DNA of 64,000 bases from Microlunatus lacustris (GTDB lineage Bacteria > Actinomycetota > Actinomycetes > Propionibacteriales > Propionibacteriaceae), in the NCBI GenBank assembly GCA_039527025.1, contig BAAAJN010000012.1, positions 44,967 to 108,966 on the forward strand, read 5' to 3'. Below the pieces are notes generated by a model that saw only the letters and a list, made by a program, of their open reading frames with translations, was not told where the DNA came from and did not search any database. This document shows, piece after piece, positions 1-9,165 of this stretch (position 1 is the first letter of the stretch; every line of letters starts with the position of its first letter). Made by a program: the position numbers and the translations under genes.

Positions 1-2
1 AC

Positions 3-302
3 GACTGGAGCCAATCCATCAGCAGCCTCACCACCCCGGAGCTCATGGAACAGCTCAAGGCGCTCGGACCCGACAACGTCGGCCTGCCCCAGCTGAAAAA
101 CTGGCGAGTCACCAAGGTCACCGGCTACAACCCCACCGACAAGCCCGTCGACACACCGTCTCGGCAGGTGCTGACCTACATCGCGACCGTCACTGACGGG
201 CGCGCCAGCGTCGACAAGGCGTTCGAGCTGTACGCCTATCTCGCCGAGGACGGCCGGTGGGTCATCGCCTCCATCGACCAGCCATTCATCACCGAGGAAT
301 AG
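3..302 (+). CDS. 3' end of a conjugation-cluster protein (partial)
   Basis: The reading frame is open from the left edge, so the true start lies outside the window. About 100 residues are visible. The C-terminal part alternates short strands with an ending typical of small NTF2-like or Mce-associated-like domains found in actinobacterial transfer clusters (segment FELYAYLAEDGRWVIASIDQ near the end). It stops 7 bases before the GTG of the cell-wall hydrolase gene, so the two are probably cotranscribed and both belong to a conjugation machine. The family assignment is an inference from context and I do not recognise the protein with certainty. Confidence 0.6.
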   Translation, partial: DWSQSISSLTTPELMEQLKALGPDNVGLPQLKNWRVTKVTGYNPTDKPVDTPSRQVLTYIATVTDGRASVDKAFELYAYLAEDGRWVIASIDQPFITEE

Positions 303-309
303 ACCCCCC

Positions 310-1440
310 GTGAGCAGTGGACAGGACCAGTCCTCCAGGGCGGCCCTGGCCGTCGCAGCGGCCGCAACCGCTGCAGTAACGGCAGCGATCGGGTTGTTCG
401 TGTTTGCGCTGCTGTCCGTGGGCGCGTTCTTCACCGCCAGCAACAACTCCACCCAGCAGCTGAACGACTGCGGGGCGGGCTCGACCTTCGGTGACGTAGT
501 GACGGTGCCGCGGGCCACCGGCAGCATCGCCCAGCAGCAAGAGGCCAACGCCCGAGACATCGAGAAGGGTGTCCGTGCCGCCGGCGGCTCCGGGCGGGCC
601 GTCTACGTCGCCCTAGTCGCTGCGGTCGGTGAGAGTGACCTGATCAATGTCGGCTACGGCGACAGAGCCGGTCCCGACTCTCGTGGACTGTTCCAGCAGC
701 GAAAAGGCTGGGGCACTCTCGAGCAGCGGATGAACCCGGTCTGGGCCGCCGGCGCCTTCATGCTCGGACCACACCAAGGCGGGAAAGGGGGCCTGCTGCA
801 GCTGACCGGCTGGGAGCAGCTGCCCGTCACCACCGCCATCCACCGGGTGCAGATCAACGCCGACCCGAACCACTACAGCCGCTTCGAAGCCCGTGCCCGC
901 GCGATCGGCCAGAAAGCCGGCGTCAACTTCGAGGCCCCCGCCGGTACTACCGAGCCTGGCAGCGCTGGCTGCGCCGGCGCCGCGGATCCCAACGACACGA
1001 GCCTCACCCTCGACAACCCGTCCGGGACGACGACGATGGACGGCCACGCGGTGTCACGCATCGTCGCCGCCCAGATCCTGCTAGCCGAGCGCGAATCCGG
1101 CATCGACTTTCGGGTCATGCAGGGCGGGTTCGGCGGCTCCGGCTACGCCGCCTCAGGAACCTCCCACAACTACTCCGGTGTCGTCGACGTCAGCCCCGGC
1201 ACAGTGGAAGCGGAAAAGGTGCTCCGGCGGGCCGGTTTCGCGGCCTGGTCGAGGAACGTACCCGGCCGCTCCTATGTCGGATCAGGAATCCATGTTCACG
1301 CGGTGTCGTTGATCGACCCGGGCAACAAGAACCATCCGCAAGTGACCGGCTCGTGGGCCCGCGGCGAGAACGGTTTGAACGGTGGCACCGACCCCGCCCC
1401 CCACTACGACTGGTACCCCGCTCTTCGGAGGCCACGGTGA
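310..1440 (+). CDS. membrane-anchored conjugative peptidoglycan hydrolase
   Basis: The 376-residue protein has one N-terminal membrane helix (about residues 12-42, Ala/Val rich). Next comes a lysozyme-like segment around residues 95-185 containing GESDLINVGYGD and SRGLFQQR, as in actinobacterial transfer lytic enzymes. The C-terminal region (about 240-376) contains SGTSHNYSGVVDVSP and GIHVHAV and resembles a peptidase M15/phage-endolysin fold. It probably opens the cell wall locally during conjugation, acting outside the membrane. GTG at 310 is chosen because it follows the upstream stop at once. The end overlaps another possible GTG at 1437. Confidence 0.75.
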   Translation: MSSGQDQSSRAALAVAAAATAAVTAAIGLFVFALLSVGAFFTASNNSTQQLNDCGAGSTFGDVVTVPRATGSIAQQQEANARDIEKGVRAAGGSGRAVYVALVAAVGESDLINVGYGDRAGPDSRGLFQQRKGWGTLEQRMNPVWAAGAFMLGPHQGGKGGLLQLTGWEQLPVTTAIHRVQINADPNHYSRFEARARAIGQKAGVNFEAPAGTTEPGSAGCAGAADPNDTSLTLDNPSGTTTMDGHAVSRIVAAQILLAERESGIDFRVMQGGFGGSGYAASGTSHNYSGVVDVSPGTVEAEKVLRRAGFAAWSRNVPGRSYVGSGIHVHAVSLIDPGNKNHPQVTGSWARGENGLNGGTDPAPHYDWYPALRRPR

Positions 1441-1631
1441 GAACCATCTTCAAGTGGCCGCGGCGGCTCGCGCGTCCCCGGCGGGAGTGGGCTCTCGTCA
1501 GGAGCGTGAGGCAAGCTGGCTGGCGCTGGGAGCCGAAGTCACGCGTGGGAAGGTGTGCCGGGCTAGGACTCTGCGCGACAGGGTCGCAGACTGAGCACGT
1601 GCGGCTTTCTAGTGAGGTGTGGAGACGGTGA
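1437..1631 (+). CDS. possible small or truncated transfer gene
   Basis: A 64-residue frame starts with GTG inside the stop of the hydrolase gene (GTGA overlap), the way genes in the same transfer operon usually join. The product is very basic (starts RTIFKWPRRLARPRREW). It runs into the start of the methyltransferase gene, so it may be the front end of a longer transfer gene cut off when the defence island was inserted. It could equally be a chance frame. No domain was recognised. Confidence 0.3.
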   Translation: MRTIFKWPRRLARPRREWALVRSVRQAGWRWEPKSRVGRCAGLGLCATGSQTEHVRLSSEVWRR

Positions 1632-3664
1632 CGTTCGACGAGTCGTCCGTTGCGCCAGAGACGCCCACCTTGCCGTTTGTGGATGGTTCCAGCAGCGACA
1701 CCGAAGGGGTCCGCGAGGCTAGTTTGCATAGCCCCCTACGCCACCTTGATCCCGAAGAGATCAACAAGCGAGTCCGCCGTGAGGTCCGTAACCGTGAGGT
1801 CCATCTGCCTCCGGTCAGCACCTACCGGTGGTGGGCGCGGCGCACTGAGTCGGTGAACGGTGCAGTCATCGACGCGGTCAATGCAGACCACCCGGGCCAG
1901 TTGGTCGTCGCCGATCCGTTCGCCGGCGGCGGTGTCATCCCGCTTGCGGCCGTGATGCGGGGTCATCTCGTCTACGCCCAGGACCTCAACCCGTGGGCCA
2001 CGGCGGGGCTGCGCTCAATGCTGGCGCTGCCCGATCCCGACGCCCTGCGATCAGGCGTGGCTGCGCTCGCTCAACGCGTGCTGCCAGAGGCTGATGCGGC
2101 CTACGGCACCATGCTGTCCGATGGAACGCCTGGACAGGTCTCGCACACCTTCCGAGTCGCCACGGCATCGTGCCCCGGCTGCGGACGCCAGCAGCGGCTG
2201 TTTCCGCACGCACTGGTGACCCTGCTGGCCCGAGTGGAGCGCGGCCGGCCGGAAGCCTTCCTGGCTTGTCCGCAAGGGCACCTGTTCCTCGGCCGTCGAG
2301 AAGGTGCGCAACGTTGTCCCACCTGCGAGACCCGCACTGACCCCGCGGCTGTTTACACCCCCCGCAGAGTCGCGACCTGCAGATGCGGCCACGCCACCCG
2401 CCTCGAGGCTCTTGCTGCGGATGGATTCGCCTGGGAACCCGTGCTCGTGGAGCGGGCCGGGAATGGCCGACGCGAACTCTCCCTACCGACGCCCGGTGAA
2501 CTCGCTGCAGCCGAGTCGGCCCGATGGCGGCCACACACATCGCTGGGCACGATCCCTCCCGGCCAGGAGACGGCAGTCCTGCTCCGTCATGGCTTCAGGC
2601 GGTGGGAAGACCTCTACCCCCGCCGGCAGCGCTCCTTCGTCGAACGCCTCCTGATCCTGGCCGAGGACTGCTCCGCCGACGGCGCAGTGACCGCCGCGCT
2701 ACGTCAAGCCATCATCGGTTCGACGGAAATGGCGGGTCTTCTGTCACGGTGGGATCGCTACTACCTGAAGAGTTACGAGTCGATGGCCGGCCACCGTTTC
2801 AACTTCACCACCCTGCCTGTCGAGCCCAATCCGTGGGGCACGCTGGCCAGCGGCAGAGGCACGACGCTGCGGAGGCTGGCGCAGCTGGTCAAGGCGGCCG
2901 AGTGGCTCCACTCGAAGACTGATCGCCCGCTCCGCGTCCAAGGACCGGTGGCGGCGGCGTCAGCTCTGGTCTCAGCGCTGGGCGGAGAGGATGTGGACGG
3001 CCGCCCACTGACTGGTCCGGACGTGCTGGTGGTGACCGGCAGCTCGCAACGACAGCTGTTGCCCAGCTCCAGCGTCGACCTGGTCCTCACAGACCCGCCC
3101 TACCACGATGACGTCCAGTACGGAGAGCTGTCGCAACCCTTGCGGGCGTGGGCCGGTCTGCCTCTGGAAGACGGCGGGGGCGACGCGGTCGTCAACCGGG
3201 CCACCGGACAGCTCACCGACACGGGTAGTTATGGGACGTTGCTCGCGTCGATCTTCCGGGAGTCCGCTCGGCTGTTGCGTGCCGACGGGCACCTCATCTT
3301 CAGCTACGCCAACCGCGACCCGAACGCATGGGCGGAACTGTTCGACGCCCTTCAACGAGCAGGACTGCGCACCGCGGGATGCGCCGTAGTGCACAGCGAG
3401 AACGAGACCGACCACGCCAAGCGTGGGGTGCGAGCGTGCACCCTGGACCTGTTGTTGGACCTGGTGACCCTGTCGACCAAGGACGTTGAGCAGCACCGGC
3501 CACCGGCGGTCGCCGGCGACGAGGGCGAGTTCCTCGGCGTGGTGGCCGCCTACGCGTTACGGGTCGGGAACCTCCGGGGGGACTGGCGGTCGACGTTCAT
3601 CGAGTTAGCGGCTGAGACGGCTTTCGTCCGCCCTCGGACCAGTAGGCAGCGACTCAACCGCTGA
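1619..3664 (+). CDS. Zn-ribbon amino-methyltransferase (DNA N6-adenine or N4-cytosine)
   Basis: The 681-residue protein has the SAM-binding motif DPFAGGG at residues 99-105 and the catalytic amino-methyltransferase motif DPPY at 492-495. Between them lie four Cys pairs of zinc-ribbon type (CPGCG, CPQGH, CPTCE, CRCGH, about residues 182-260). This resembles the DUF1156/COG1743 group of adenine-specific DNA methylases. Motif I preceding motif IV with a large insert between fits the alpha arrangement. It likely methylates host DNA to protect it from the neighbouring nuclease/helicase operon, which it meets tail to tail with an 11-base overlap. The start is GTG at 1619; GTG at 1628 is an alternative. 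Confidence 0.85.
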   Translation: METVTFDESSVAPETPTLPFVDGSSSDTEGVREASLHSPLRHLDPEEINKRVRREVRNREVHLPPVSTYRWWARRTESVNGAVIDAVNADHPGQLVVADPFAGGGVIPLAAVMRGHLVYAQDLNPWATAGLRSMLALPDPDALRSGVAALAQRVLPEADAAYGTMLSDGTPGQVSHTFRVATASCPGCGRQQRLFPHALVTLLARVERGRPEAFLACPQGHLFLGRREGAQRCPTCETRTDPAAVYTPRRVATCRCGHATRLEALAADGFAWEPVLVERAGNGRRELSLPTPGELAAAESARWRPHTSLGTIPPGQETAVLLRHGFRRWEDLYPRRQRSFVERLLILAEDCSADGAVTAALRQAIIGSTEMAGLLSRWDRYYLKSYESMAGHRFNFTTLPVEPNPWGTLASGRGTTLRRLAQLVKAAEWLHSKTDRPLRVQGPVAAASALVSALGGEDVDGRPLTGPDVLVVTGSSQRQLLPSSSVDLVLTDPPYHDDVQYGELSQPLRAWAGLPLEDGGGDAVVNRATGQLTDTGSYGTLLASIFRESARLLRADGHLIFSYANRDPNAWAELFDALQRAGLRTAGCAVVHSENETDHAKRGVRACTLDLLLDLVTLSTKDVEQHRPPAVAGDEGEFLGVVAAYALRVGNLRGDWRSTFIELAAETAFVRPRTSRQRLNR

Positions 3665-4577
3665 CGTCCAAAGGCAGGCCCGGGATGAACTCGGTCTTCG
3701 GCACGCTCAACCGGACGCTGGTCCAGCGGCCCTGCGGGGAGAGGTCGCGAGGCAGCAGAGGCAGCAAGGTGAGGCCCCGGCACCACCCGACGATCTCGAG
3801 CGACTGGTCCGCGTCCCGACGAACCGCCACCAACGACCAGCAGGGGTCGCGCTCACCGACCGTGGCCTCGTTGCGGGAGATGAAGAACTCGACGCGGTCC
3901 CCGGCTGCGCTTCCGGTGGTCTTGACCTCGATGCGGTGTCGACGACCAGTGGTGTCGGGACTAGTGACGTCGTAGCCGAGCTGGTCGCTTTGGCGGCTGA
4001 CCTGGGAGACCTGGGCGGCGAGGTCAGGACGCTGCTGCTCGTCGCGGAGGTAGCGCTGGCAGGCCTGCACCACGTGCTGCTCCCCGAGGTCTCCGTACTC
4101 GGCCAGCATGGCGGAGTCGACGGTGCGGCCCAGGTTCAGCAGCAGCGCTTCGCGCCGAGAGGCGTCGTGCAGCAGCTGGCGCAGCGCGTCCTGGTCAGCG
4201 ACAGGAACGGCCTCCCAGCGCACCTCGTCCTCAACCACCGCTGCGTACAGCCACAGGGGTGGTTCGCGTGCCAGCAGCTCCTGCAGCAGGAGCTCCGCAA
4301 CGACGTCGTCCGGCAGGCTGCGCATCTGCATCAGCGCGTTGGTGGGAGTGGCCGGCTCAATGTCCATCACGAGGCTGGCGCGGACCAACAGCTGGTGGCC
4401 CGCCCGGAGATCGTGCGGCCGGTAGAAACCGCCGGTCACCAGCTTGTCGTAGCTGTGGTCCCGGTCCGCCGCCGAGGTGCCGGCAGGGTCGAGGACGCGG
4501 GCGGCCAGGACCGCGGCCTGCAGCTGGAAAGGGGTGGGTGTGCTCCGGGTGGGGCCGCCCTGACCCGGGGTGGCGAT
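3654..4577 (-). CDS. DUF3883 nuclease-like protein, likely ATC start
   Basis: The C-terminal part has the DUF3883 pattern: GDLGEQHV, then YDVTSPDTTGR, then IEVKTTG, a PD-(D/E)xK-like core with the E-V-K triad often seen in restriction-associated proteins. The only standard in-frame start is GTG at 4439. However, the 46 codons upstream read as convincing protein (for example FQLQAAVLAARVLDPAG) and are open back into the helicase stop. The helicase ends in TGATC, where the usual coupled form would be TGATG, with a strong GGGGAGG four bases upstream. I therefore call an ATC start at 4577 (307 aa). A sequencing error in an ATG is the main alternative. Confidence 0.75.
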   Translation of the reverse strand: MATPGQGGPTRSTPTPFQLQAAVLAARVLDPAGTSAADRDHSYDKLVTGGFYRPHDLRAGHQLLVRASLVMDIEPATPTNALMQMRSLPDDVVAELLLQELLAREPPLWLYAAVVEDEVRWEAVPVADQDALRQLLHDASRREALLLNLGRTVDSAMLAEYGDLGEQHVVQACQRYLRDEQQRPDLAAQVSQVSRQSDQLGYDVTSPDTTGRRHRIEVKTTGSAAGDRVEFFISRNEATVGERDPCWSLVAVRRDADQSLEIVGWCRGLTLLPLLPRDLSPQGRWTSVRLSVPKTEFIPGLPLDVSG

Positions 4578-6457
4578 CAGACCTCCCCGCGAAGGTGGGC
4601 GAACAGCGCAACCAGGTCGTCGTGGGTGTCGATCGCTGGGCCATAGTCCTCGTCGGAGGGCAGCGACATGGTGCTGATGTCCGGGTCGTCGAGCATCTCG
4701 CCGAGCCGGCCCGCCTTCTCCCTGATCCGCTCGTCGACGACCTCGTCGATAGTGCCGTTGCTGACCAAATAGGTGATCCGCGTGCTCTGCTCGGGTGGCA
4801 GCCCGAGCCGGTGGATGCGGTCGACGCTCTGCAGATACTGGCCGGCGTTGAATGTGCGGTCGAGGTAGATCGCGTCGTGGCAGTCGTGGTGCAGGCTGAC
4901 ACCTTCGCTCATCGCTGCGGGGTTGGCGAGCAGCACGTAGCAGTCTGGGTCGCCGCCGCGGAAGCGAGCAAGTTCACCTTCGCGGGTGCGGGGGGCGTCG
5001 GGGTCGTTCACCGCGGTCGGCACGCCGCCGTAGACCACTGCCGGACTATAAGTGGACAGCATCCGCTCGAGGGTGTGGATGTTGCGGACGAAGTTGGTCC
5101 ACACCAACGTCTTGCGGCCCAGCGCCACGTTGTCTTCGATCAGCTGCGCCAGCTGGATGAACTTGGCCGGGGTCTCGTACTGGTTGTACTGCTGTAGGAG
5201 CTCCCACAGTTTGCTGCCCGGAGGGACGTCAAGAGGGGGGTGCCGGAATTCCAGCTCGTCGCCGGCGCCGGAGCCCGCGGTGAGCAGCTGGGGGTTGGTC
5301 GCTGCCTCGAGGAGATACATGAATATGTCCCCCATCCGCGCGAAGTTCGCGCGGTCGGTCAGGCTGAGCTGCAGCAGTCCTGCGTAGCGGTCTCGCAGTG
5401 CCGCGTAGATCTCCTTCTCCAGAACCCCCGGTTCGACCTCCGCCACCCGCCGGTCGGGCGGTTTGATCCCGAGCTCGCTCTTTCGGGTGCGCACGAACAG
5501 CGGCTCAATGGCGGCCGCGACCAGGTGGCCGGCGTCGGCCGGGGGAGGGCTCTGCAGTGCCGTCGGCGGCAGCACCCTTCGAGCCTGGGCTGGCCACAGG
5601 TAGTCCAGCAGCGCCACCAGGTCCTGTGGTGCTTGAGGTGCTGGGGTCCCGGTGAGGATGTCACGGCGAGCGGCCAGGAAGGCGATGCTCAGACAAGCGC
5701 TGCCGAAGGTCCCGTTCCACCCCCGTTTCATCCGGTGGGCCTCGTCAAGCAGCACCAGGGTCGGGCGCTGCGACACCCACGCTGCAAGGTTCTGGTAGTG
5801 CCCGCCCAGGCGGTGGTAGTTCACCAGAAGCACCTCGACACCGCCGGGGACCGAGTCCACGTAGGGCATCACGAGGGGCATGGCGTCCTCGGGAAAGCAC
5901 TCGGCGGCCTCGGTCACCCAGGACTCGAAGGCTGAGAGCGGCGCGACCACGAGCATCTGCTGAACCCGACCAGCCGCACGTTCGGCGTCGTAGACCGCGT
6001 ACGCGACGGTCGTCTTCCCCGCGCCAGGTACCGAGAAGTTCGCGCCGTGGCTCAATGCCAGCAGGTGCCCGAGATCCCGGACCTGGAAGCTGCGCAGTTC
6101 CCGGTCAAACCGGGCGGCGTCCAGCCGTGCCTGGACTTCGGTGGCGTCCAACGGGTGGAGCTCGTTGAGCGTCTGGTCGAGCAGGACGCGCTGCGCCCGG
6201 GTCTGCTCAAGCCGCTGGCGCAGCTCGGCCTGCCAGCGGATGCCGACTCCGTAGCGTCGGCAGGCAGGTCCCAGCCACGCGTTGTGACCCAACAGCCGCT
6301 CGAGCGGCAAGATCACCTGGCTACCGGGCCGATCGCCGTCAGCGCCCCACTCGCTGATCAGCTGGAGCCAGAAACCCTGCGGCACCTCGCCGATCCTGGT
6401 GGCGTGCACCACCGGTGGGGTACCGACCAACGTCAAGCCGAGGGCAGTCTCAGACAT
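4577..6457 (-). CDS. SNF2-family DEAH helicase/translocase
   Basis: The 626-residue protein carries Walker A SVPGAGKTT, the DEAH box LLDEAHRMKRG, motif III LTGTPAP, and the C-terminal lobe with MSEGVSL and QSVDRIHRLG, the order expected of SWI2/SNF2 enzymes. Such proteins move along double-stranded DNA and are common motors of restriction and phage-defence systems. The start is ATG at 6457, in the overlap ATGTCTGA with the stop of the ParB-like gene; a longer frame upstream is only out-of-frame readthrough. It is coupled downstream to the DUF3883 gene. Confidence 0.88.
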   Translation of the reverse strand: MSETALGLTLVGTPPVVHATRIGEVPQGFWLQLISEWGADGDRPGSQVILPLERLLGHNAWLGPACRRYGVGIRWQAELRQRLEQTRAQRVLLDQTLNELHPLDATEVQARLDAARFDRELRSFQVRDLGHLLALSHGANFSVPGAGKTTVAYAVYDAERAAGRVQQMLVVAPLSAFESWVTEAAECFPEDAMPLVMPYVDSVPGGVEVLLVNYHRLGGHYQNLAAWVSQRPTLVLLDEAHRMKRGWNGTFGSACLSIAFLAARRDILTGTPAPQAPQDLVALLDYLWPAQARRVLPPTALQSPPPADAGHLVAAAIEPLFVRTRKSELGIKPPDRRVAEVEPGVLEKEIYAALRDRYAGLLQLSLTDRANFARMGDIFMYLLEAATNPQLLTAGSGAGDELEFRHPPLDVPPGSKLWELLQQYNQYETPAKFIQLAQLIEDNVALGRKTLVWTNFVRNIHTLERMLSTYSPAVVYGGVPTAVNDPDAPRTREGELARFRGGDPDCYVLLANPAAMSEGVSLHHDCHDAIYLDRTFNAGQYLQSVDRIHRLGLPPEQSTRITYLVSNGTIDEVVDERIREKAGRLGEMLDDPDISTMSLPSDEDYGPAIDTHDDLVALFAHLRGEV

Positions 6458-7853
6458 CCGCTGCATCGGAAGTGTCGGTGGCGATCGCATCGAGCTCTGC
6501 GGCAGCCCGTTGGTAGCTGCGCAGCGCGGCGCCGAAGGCCGACTCATCGAACTCAGCACGCCGCCGGACATCGGCGTAGGTCGTGACCGCCTTGTCGATC
6601 GACTTGGCCGCCTCACGCAGGTGAACCATCGGAGCAGTGAGGTCATCCAGCCGGCGGTTGTCGCGTTGCTTGTTCTCGATGGCCGTGGTGAGGGCGCTGT
6701 ACAGGCTCGACTCCACCGCCTTGCGGGGTACGTCGACTGCGGTGCCCTCGGTGGTCGGCAGGGAGACGCTCTCCTGAGCACTCGCCGTCGCGAGCAGCAG
6801 GTAGAGCGGGGACAGCGATACCCCACTGGGGGGCGCCGCGTCGTCCAGCAGGTCCAGACCCGGGAGGTCTGTCGCGGAGTCGGTTGCGCCCGGCGTCAGA
6901 AGCGCGTCGACGTGCGGGCCGAGGAGGTCGCTCTCGCGCAGGGCCGCCTCGACGTAGTCGTCCAGGAGGGTGGTGTCGACCTCGCGGAGCTTGCGGTAGT
7001 CGACGCCGGCGATCATGCCCGCAAGTTGGGCGTCGCGGATACGGGCGGCTTCCTCGGGCTTGGTGTTCTTGAGCTTCTGGTAGTCCTCGTCGATCTCGAT
7101 GAGCGCCTGCCGCTTGTCGTCGAAGAACGTCCAGGTCACCGCTCCAGCGCTGGCCTCACGGACCTCACGCATGAGCCCGAGGAGCCGCAGCTCGAGCTCG
7201 ACGAGGTCGGACGCCTTCTTCTTGTCCACGTTGCTGTTGGTCAGGTCGGGCCGGATTCGACGCCCGACCTGTAGGACGGTGAAGTGGTTGTTGATCAAGT
7301 CCTCGACGAACAAAGCCTGGCTCGGAAAGCTGTAGTCCTGTTTGACGTCCTGCTGCATCTGCAGGAGCAGTTCGAGGTCGACGATCTCTTTGGTACCGGC
7401 GTCGTCGGGCAGGACGATCACCTTCAGGTAGCCGACATGCAGCTGGCGCAGGGCCACCGCCCGGGTGTTGGCGTTGATCAACACCCCCTTGTCGGTGATG
7501 ACCCCGTGGTGCAGCTGGCCCTCGTTGTCCAACACGTGCTTGATCTGTTCGAAACCGGGCGTCTCGCTGAGTACTTGGGCGATGGTCGCCTGCGCCTCGA
7601 CACCGAAGGGGTCGGCCGACACGGTGTCCTGGACGCCTTGAGGCAGAGACTGCAGTTGAGCGCCGATCCGGTGGCTGTGCGGGTTGAGCAGAACCAGGTC
7701 CAGGTCGACCGAAGCGACGGGCAACACCAGCTCTGTGCCCTTCCAGATAATGCTGGCACTGACACCCTTCCCCTCGGCGACCAGCTTCTTGGCCGTCTCG
7801 ACGGCCGCGGCAATGCCCTCGTACCGGGTCTGTGTGGTGATCTTGGCATTCAT
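6450..7853 (-). CDS. ParB/sulfiredoxin-fold protein of the defence operon
   Basis: Residues about 50-160 contain the ParB/Srx signature, with DLVLLNPHSHRIG at the front and VLINANTRAVALRQL followed by LKVIVLPDDA. The remaining 300 residues are helical and rich in charged residues, with no recognised domain. Proteins of this fold bind or hydrolyse nucleotides (CTP, ATP) and often load onto DNA. Here it precedes and overlaps the SNF2 helicase by 8 bases, so it probably acts with it, perhaps as a clamp or specificity factor. That role is inferred. The start is ATG 7853, just after a purine-rich AGGAGAG site. Confidence 0.78.
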   Translation of the reverse strand: MNAKITTQTRYEGIAAAVETAKKLVAEGKGVSASIIWKGTELVLPVASVDLDLVLLNPHSHRIGAQLQSLPQGVQDTVSADPFGVEAQATIAQVLSETPGFEQIKHVLDNEGQLHHGVITDKGVLINANTRAVALRQLHVGYLKVIVLPDDAGTKEIVDLELLLQMQQDVKQDYSFPSQALFVEDLINNHFTVLQVGRRIRPDLTNSNVDKKKASDLVELELRLLGLMREVREASAGAVTWTFFDDKRQALIEIDEDYQKLKNTKPEEAARIRDAQLAGMIAGVDYRKLREVDTTLLDDYVEAALRESDLLGPHVDALLTPGATDSATDLPGLDLLDDAAPPSGVSLSPLYLLLATASAQESVSLPTTEGTAVDVPRKAVESSLYSALTTAIENKQRDNRRLDDLTAPMVHLREAAKSIDKAVTTYADVRRRAEFDESAFGAALRSYQRAAAELDAIATDTSDAADV

Positions 7854-7889
7854 GAGCTCTCCTGGCCGCAGGTCTGGTCAGCCATGATC

Positions 7890-9038
7890 TCAGGTACCTC
7901 CGACACCCCGCGCGCACAGGGCCGCAAGATCATCCAGCGTTCGTTCGGTGTAGATCCGTCCCTCGAACGCGCGTACCAGGTCGTCGCTCTCCCCACGCGC
8001 CGACCAGCCAGTTCCCACCAGTACGGCGGCTCCAGGCAGTACGAGCTCAGCGGGCAGCTTCAGCAGCGTGGCCGCCGACCGCCGGGTAGTCCCCCCATCC
8101 CGCGCGACCGACACGAATATCGCCATCCGTGGTACATCTACCTTCGTTCGCGTGACCACCTGCAGGTGCCCCACACTTCGGCCAGCTTTCACAGCCTTGC
8201 CGGCCAGGAACTTCGCGCCGACAGCGCGCTGGCCCTCCGTGGACCAGTAAGGAACCTTGGCGGCGTCGAGGGCCTCAAGCAGCCGCTCGACCATGAGACT
8301 GCTGATCTGGTTGTTGGTCCGGTTCCGATGAGCTCCCCACGCCCCGCCGACCGCCCGCTGGGTGAGCAGGGTGGCGTAGGGCACGCGGCCGGCCCACAAC
8401 GACTGGACCGTCTCCCAACCGGTTGACCCAGGAGTCAGCAAGAGCTCCACTGGCTGTGCGGCCACGGCGCCCTCGATCTGTGGTCGACGACGACCGGAGA
8501 CCACCTCGTCGACGACGTCGAACGCCGTGACCACCTGATTGCTGTTCCACGGCCCCGTGGACTCTCCCGGCAAGGTGGTGCCCCGGGCAGCAGACCGGTC
8601 ACGCAGATCGCGCCAGCTAAGCCCCGCGACGAGCCCAAGGGTCTCCACGACGTCAGCGTTCGCGTCCTGCGCGGCTCCTACGATTTCCGCCGAGATGTCC
8701 TTAAGCGACCCGGACCGAGTTCTGCTCGTCAGTTCGGCGAGGGCGCGCTCGTATCGGTCCGGCACTGTGATGCTGTCGATCGCCAGCAGGTCCGCGCTGG
8801 TGTCTAGGGTGCTGCCGAGCGCGGCGCGTGACGCTTCCCGCAAAGCAGCGCCCGACTGTGGCAGGCCCGCGTCAGAGGCCGCCACCAGCGCCTGAAGAAG
8901 CTGGTTGATGGGCACTGCCGAGAGTCGCCGCCGCTCGGCGATCCACTCCAGCGCGTCGGCCACCTTGCCGCGCCCGGTCGCCCGCCGGAGCAACTCCATG
9001 TGCTCTTCGGACAGCGTCCCAGGGGTAGACGTCGACAT
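7890..9038 (-). CDS. unknown protein, first gene of defence operon
   Basis: No known domain was recognised. The 382-residue product is soluble, with a helical N-terminal half and a C-terminal half rich in strands (segments LQVVTRTKV, MAIFVSVARDG, AAVLVGTGW) that could be a nuclease-like or alpha/beta domain. It ends 36 bases before the ParB-like gene and is in the same direction, so it is probably cotranscribed with the whole operon. ATG at 9038 is preferred because the sequence before it is low-quality coding; ATGs at 9047 and 9050 are alternatives. It shares a 127-base intergenic region with the divergent 540-aa gene. Confidence 0.6.
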   Translation of the reverse strand: MSTSTPGTLSEEHMELLRRATGRGKVADALEWIAERRRLSAVPINQLLQALVAASDAGLPQSGAALREASRAALGSTLDTSADLLAIDSITVPDRYERALAELTSRTRSGSLKDISAEIVGAAQDANADVVETLGLVAGLSWRDLRDRSAARGTTLPGESTGPWNSNQVVTAFDVVDEVVSGRRRPQIEGAVAAQPVELLLTPGSTGWETVQSLWAGRVPYATLLTQRAVGGAWGAHRNRTNNQISSLMVERLLEALDAAKVPYWSTEGQRAVGAKFLAGKAVKAGRSVGHLQVVTRTKVDVPRMAIFVSVARDGGTTRRSAATLLKLPAELVLPGAAVLVGTGWSARGESDDLVRAFEGRIYTERTLDDLAALCARGVGGT

Positions 9039-9165
9039 ACCGAACATCATGCCGGACCAGGACCCGTTCAAAGGGCCGAGTCGAGCCAAGGTCACAGTGT
9101 CCTGGATCCGAGCTATCACGACGGATGTCACGCACGGGCGGCCTAGGCCCGGCACACTGGTCGGC

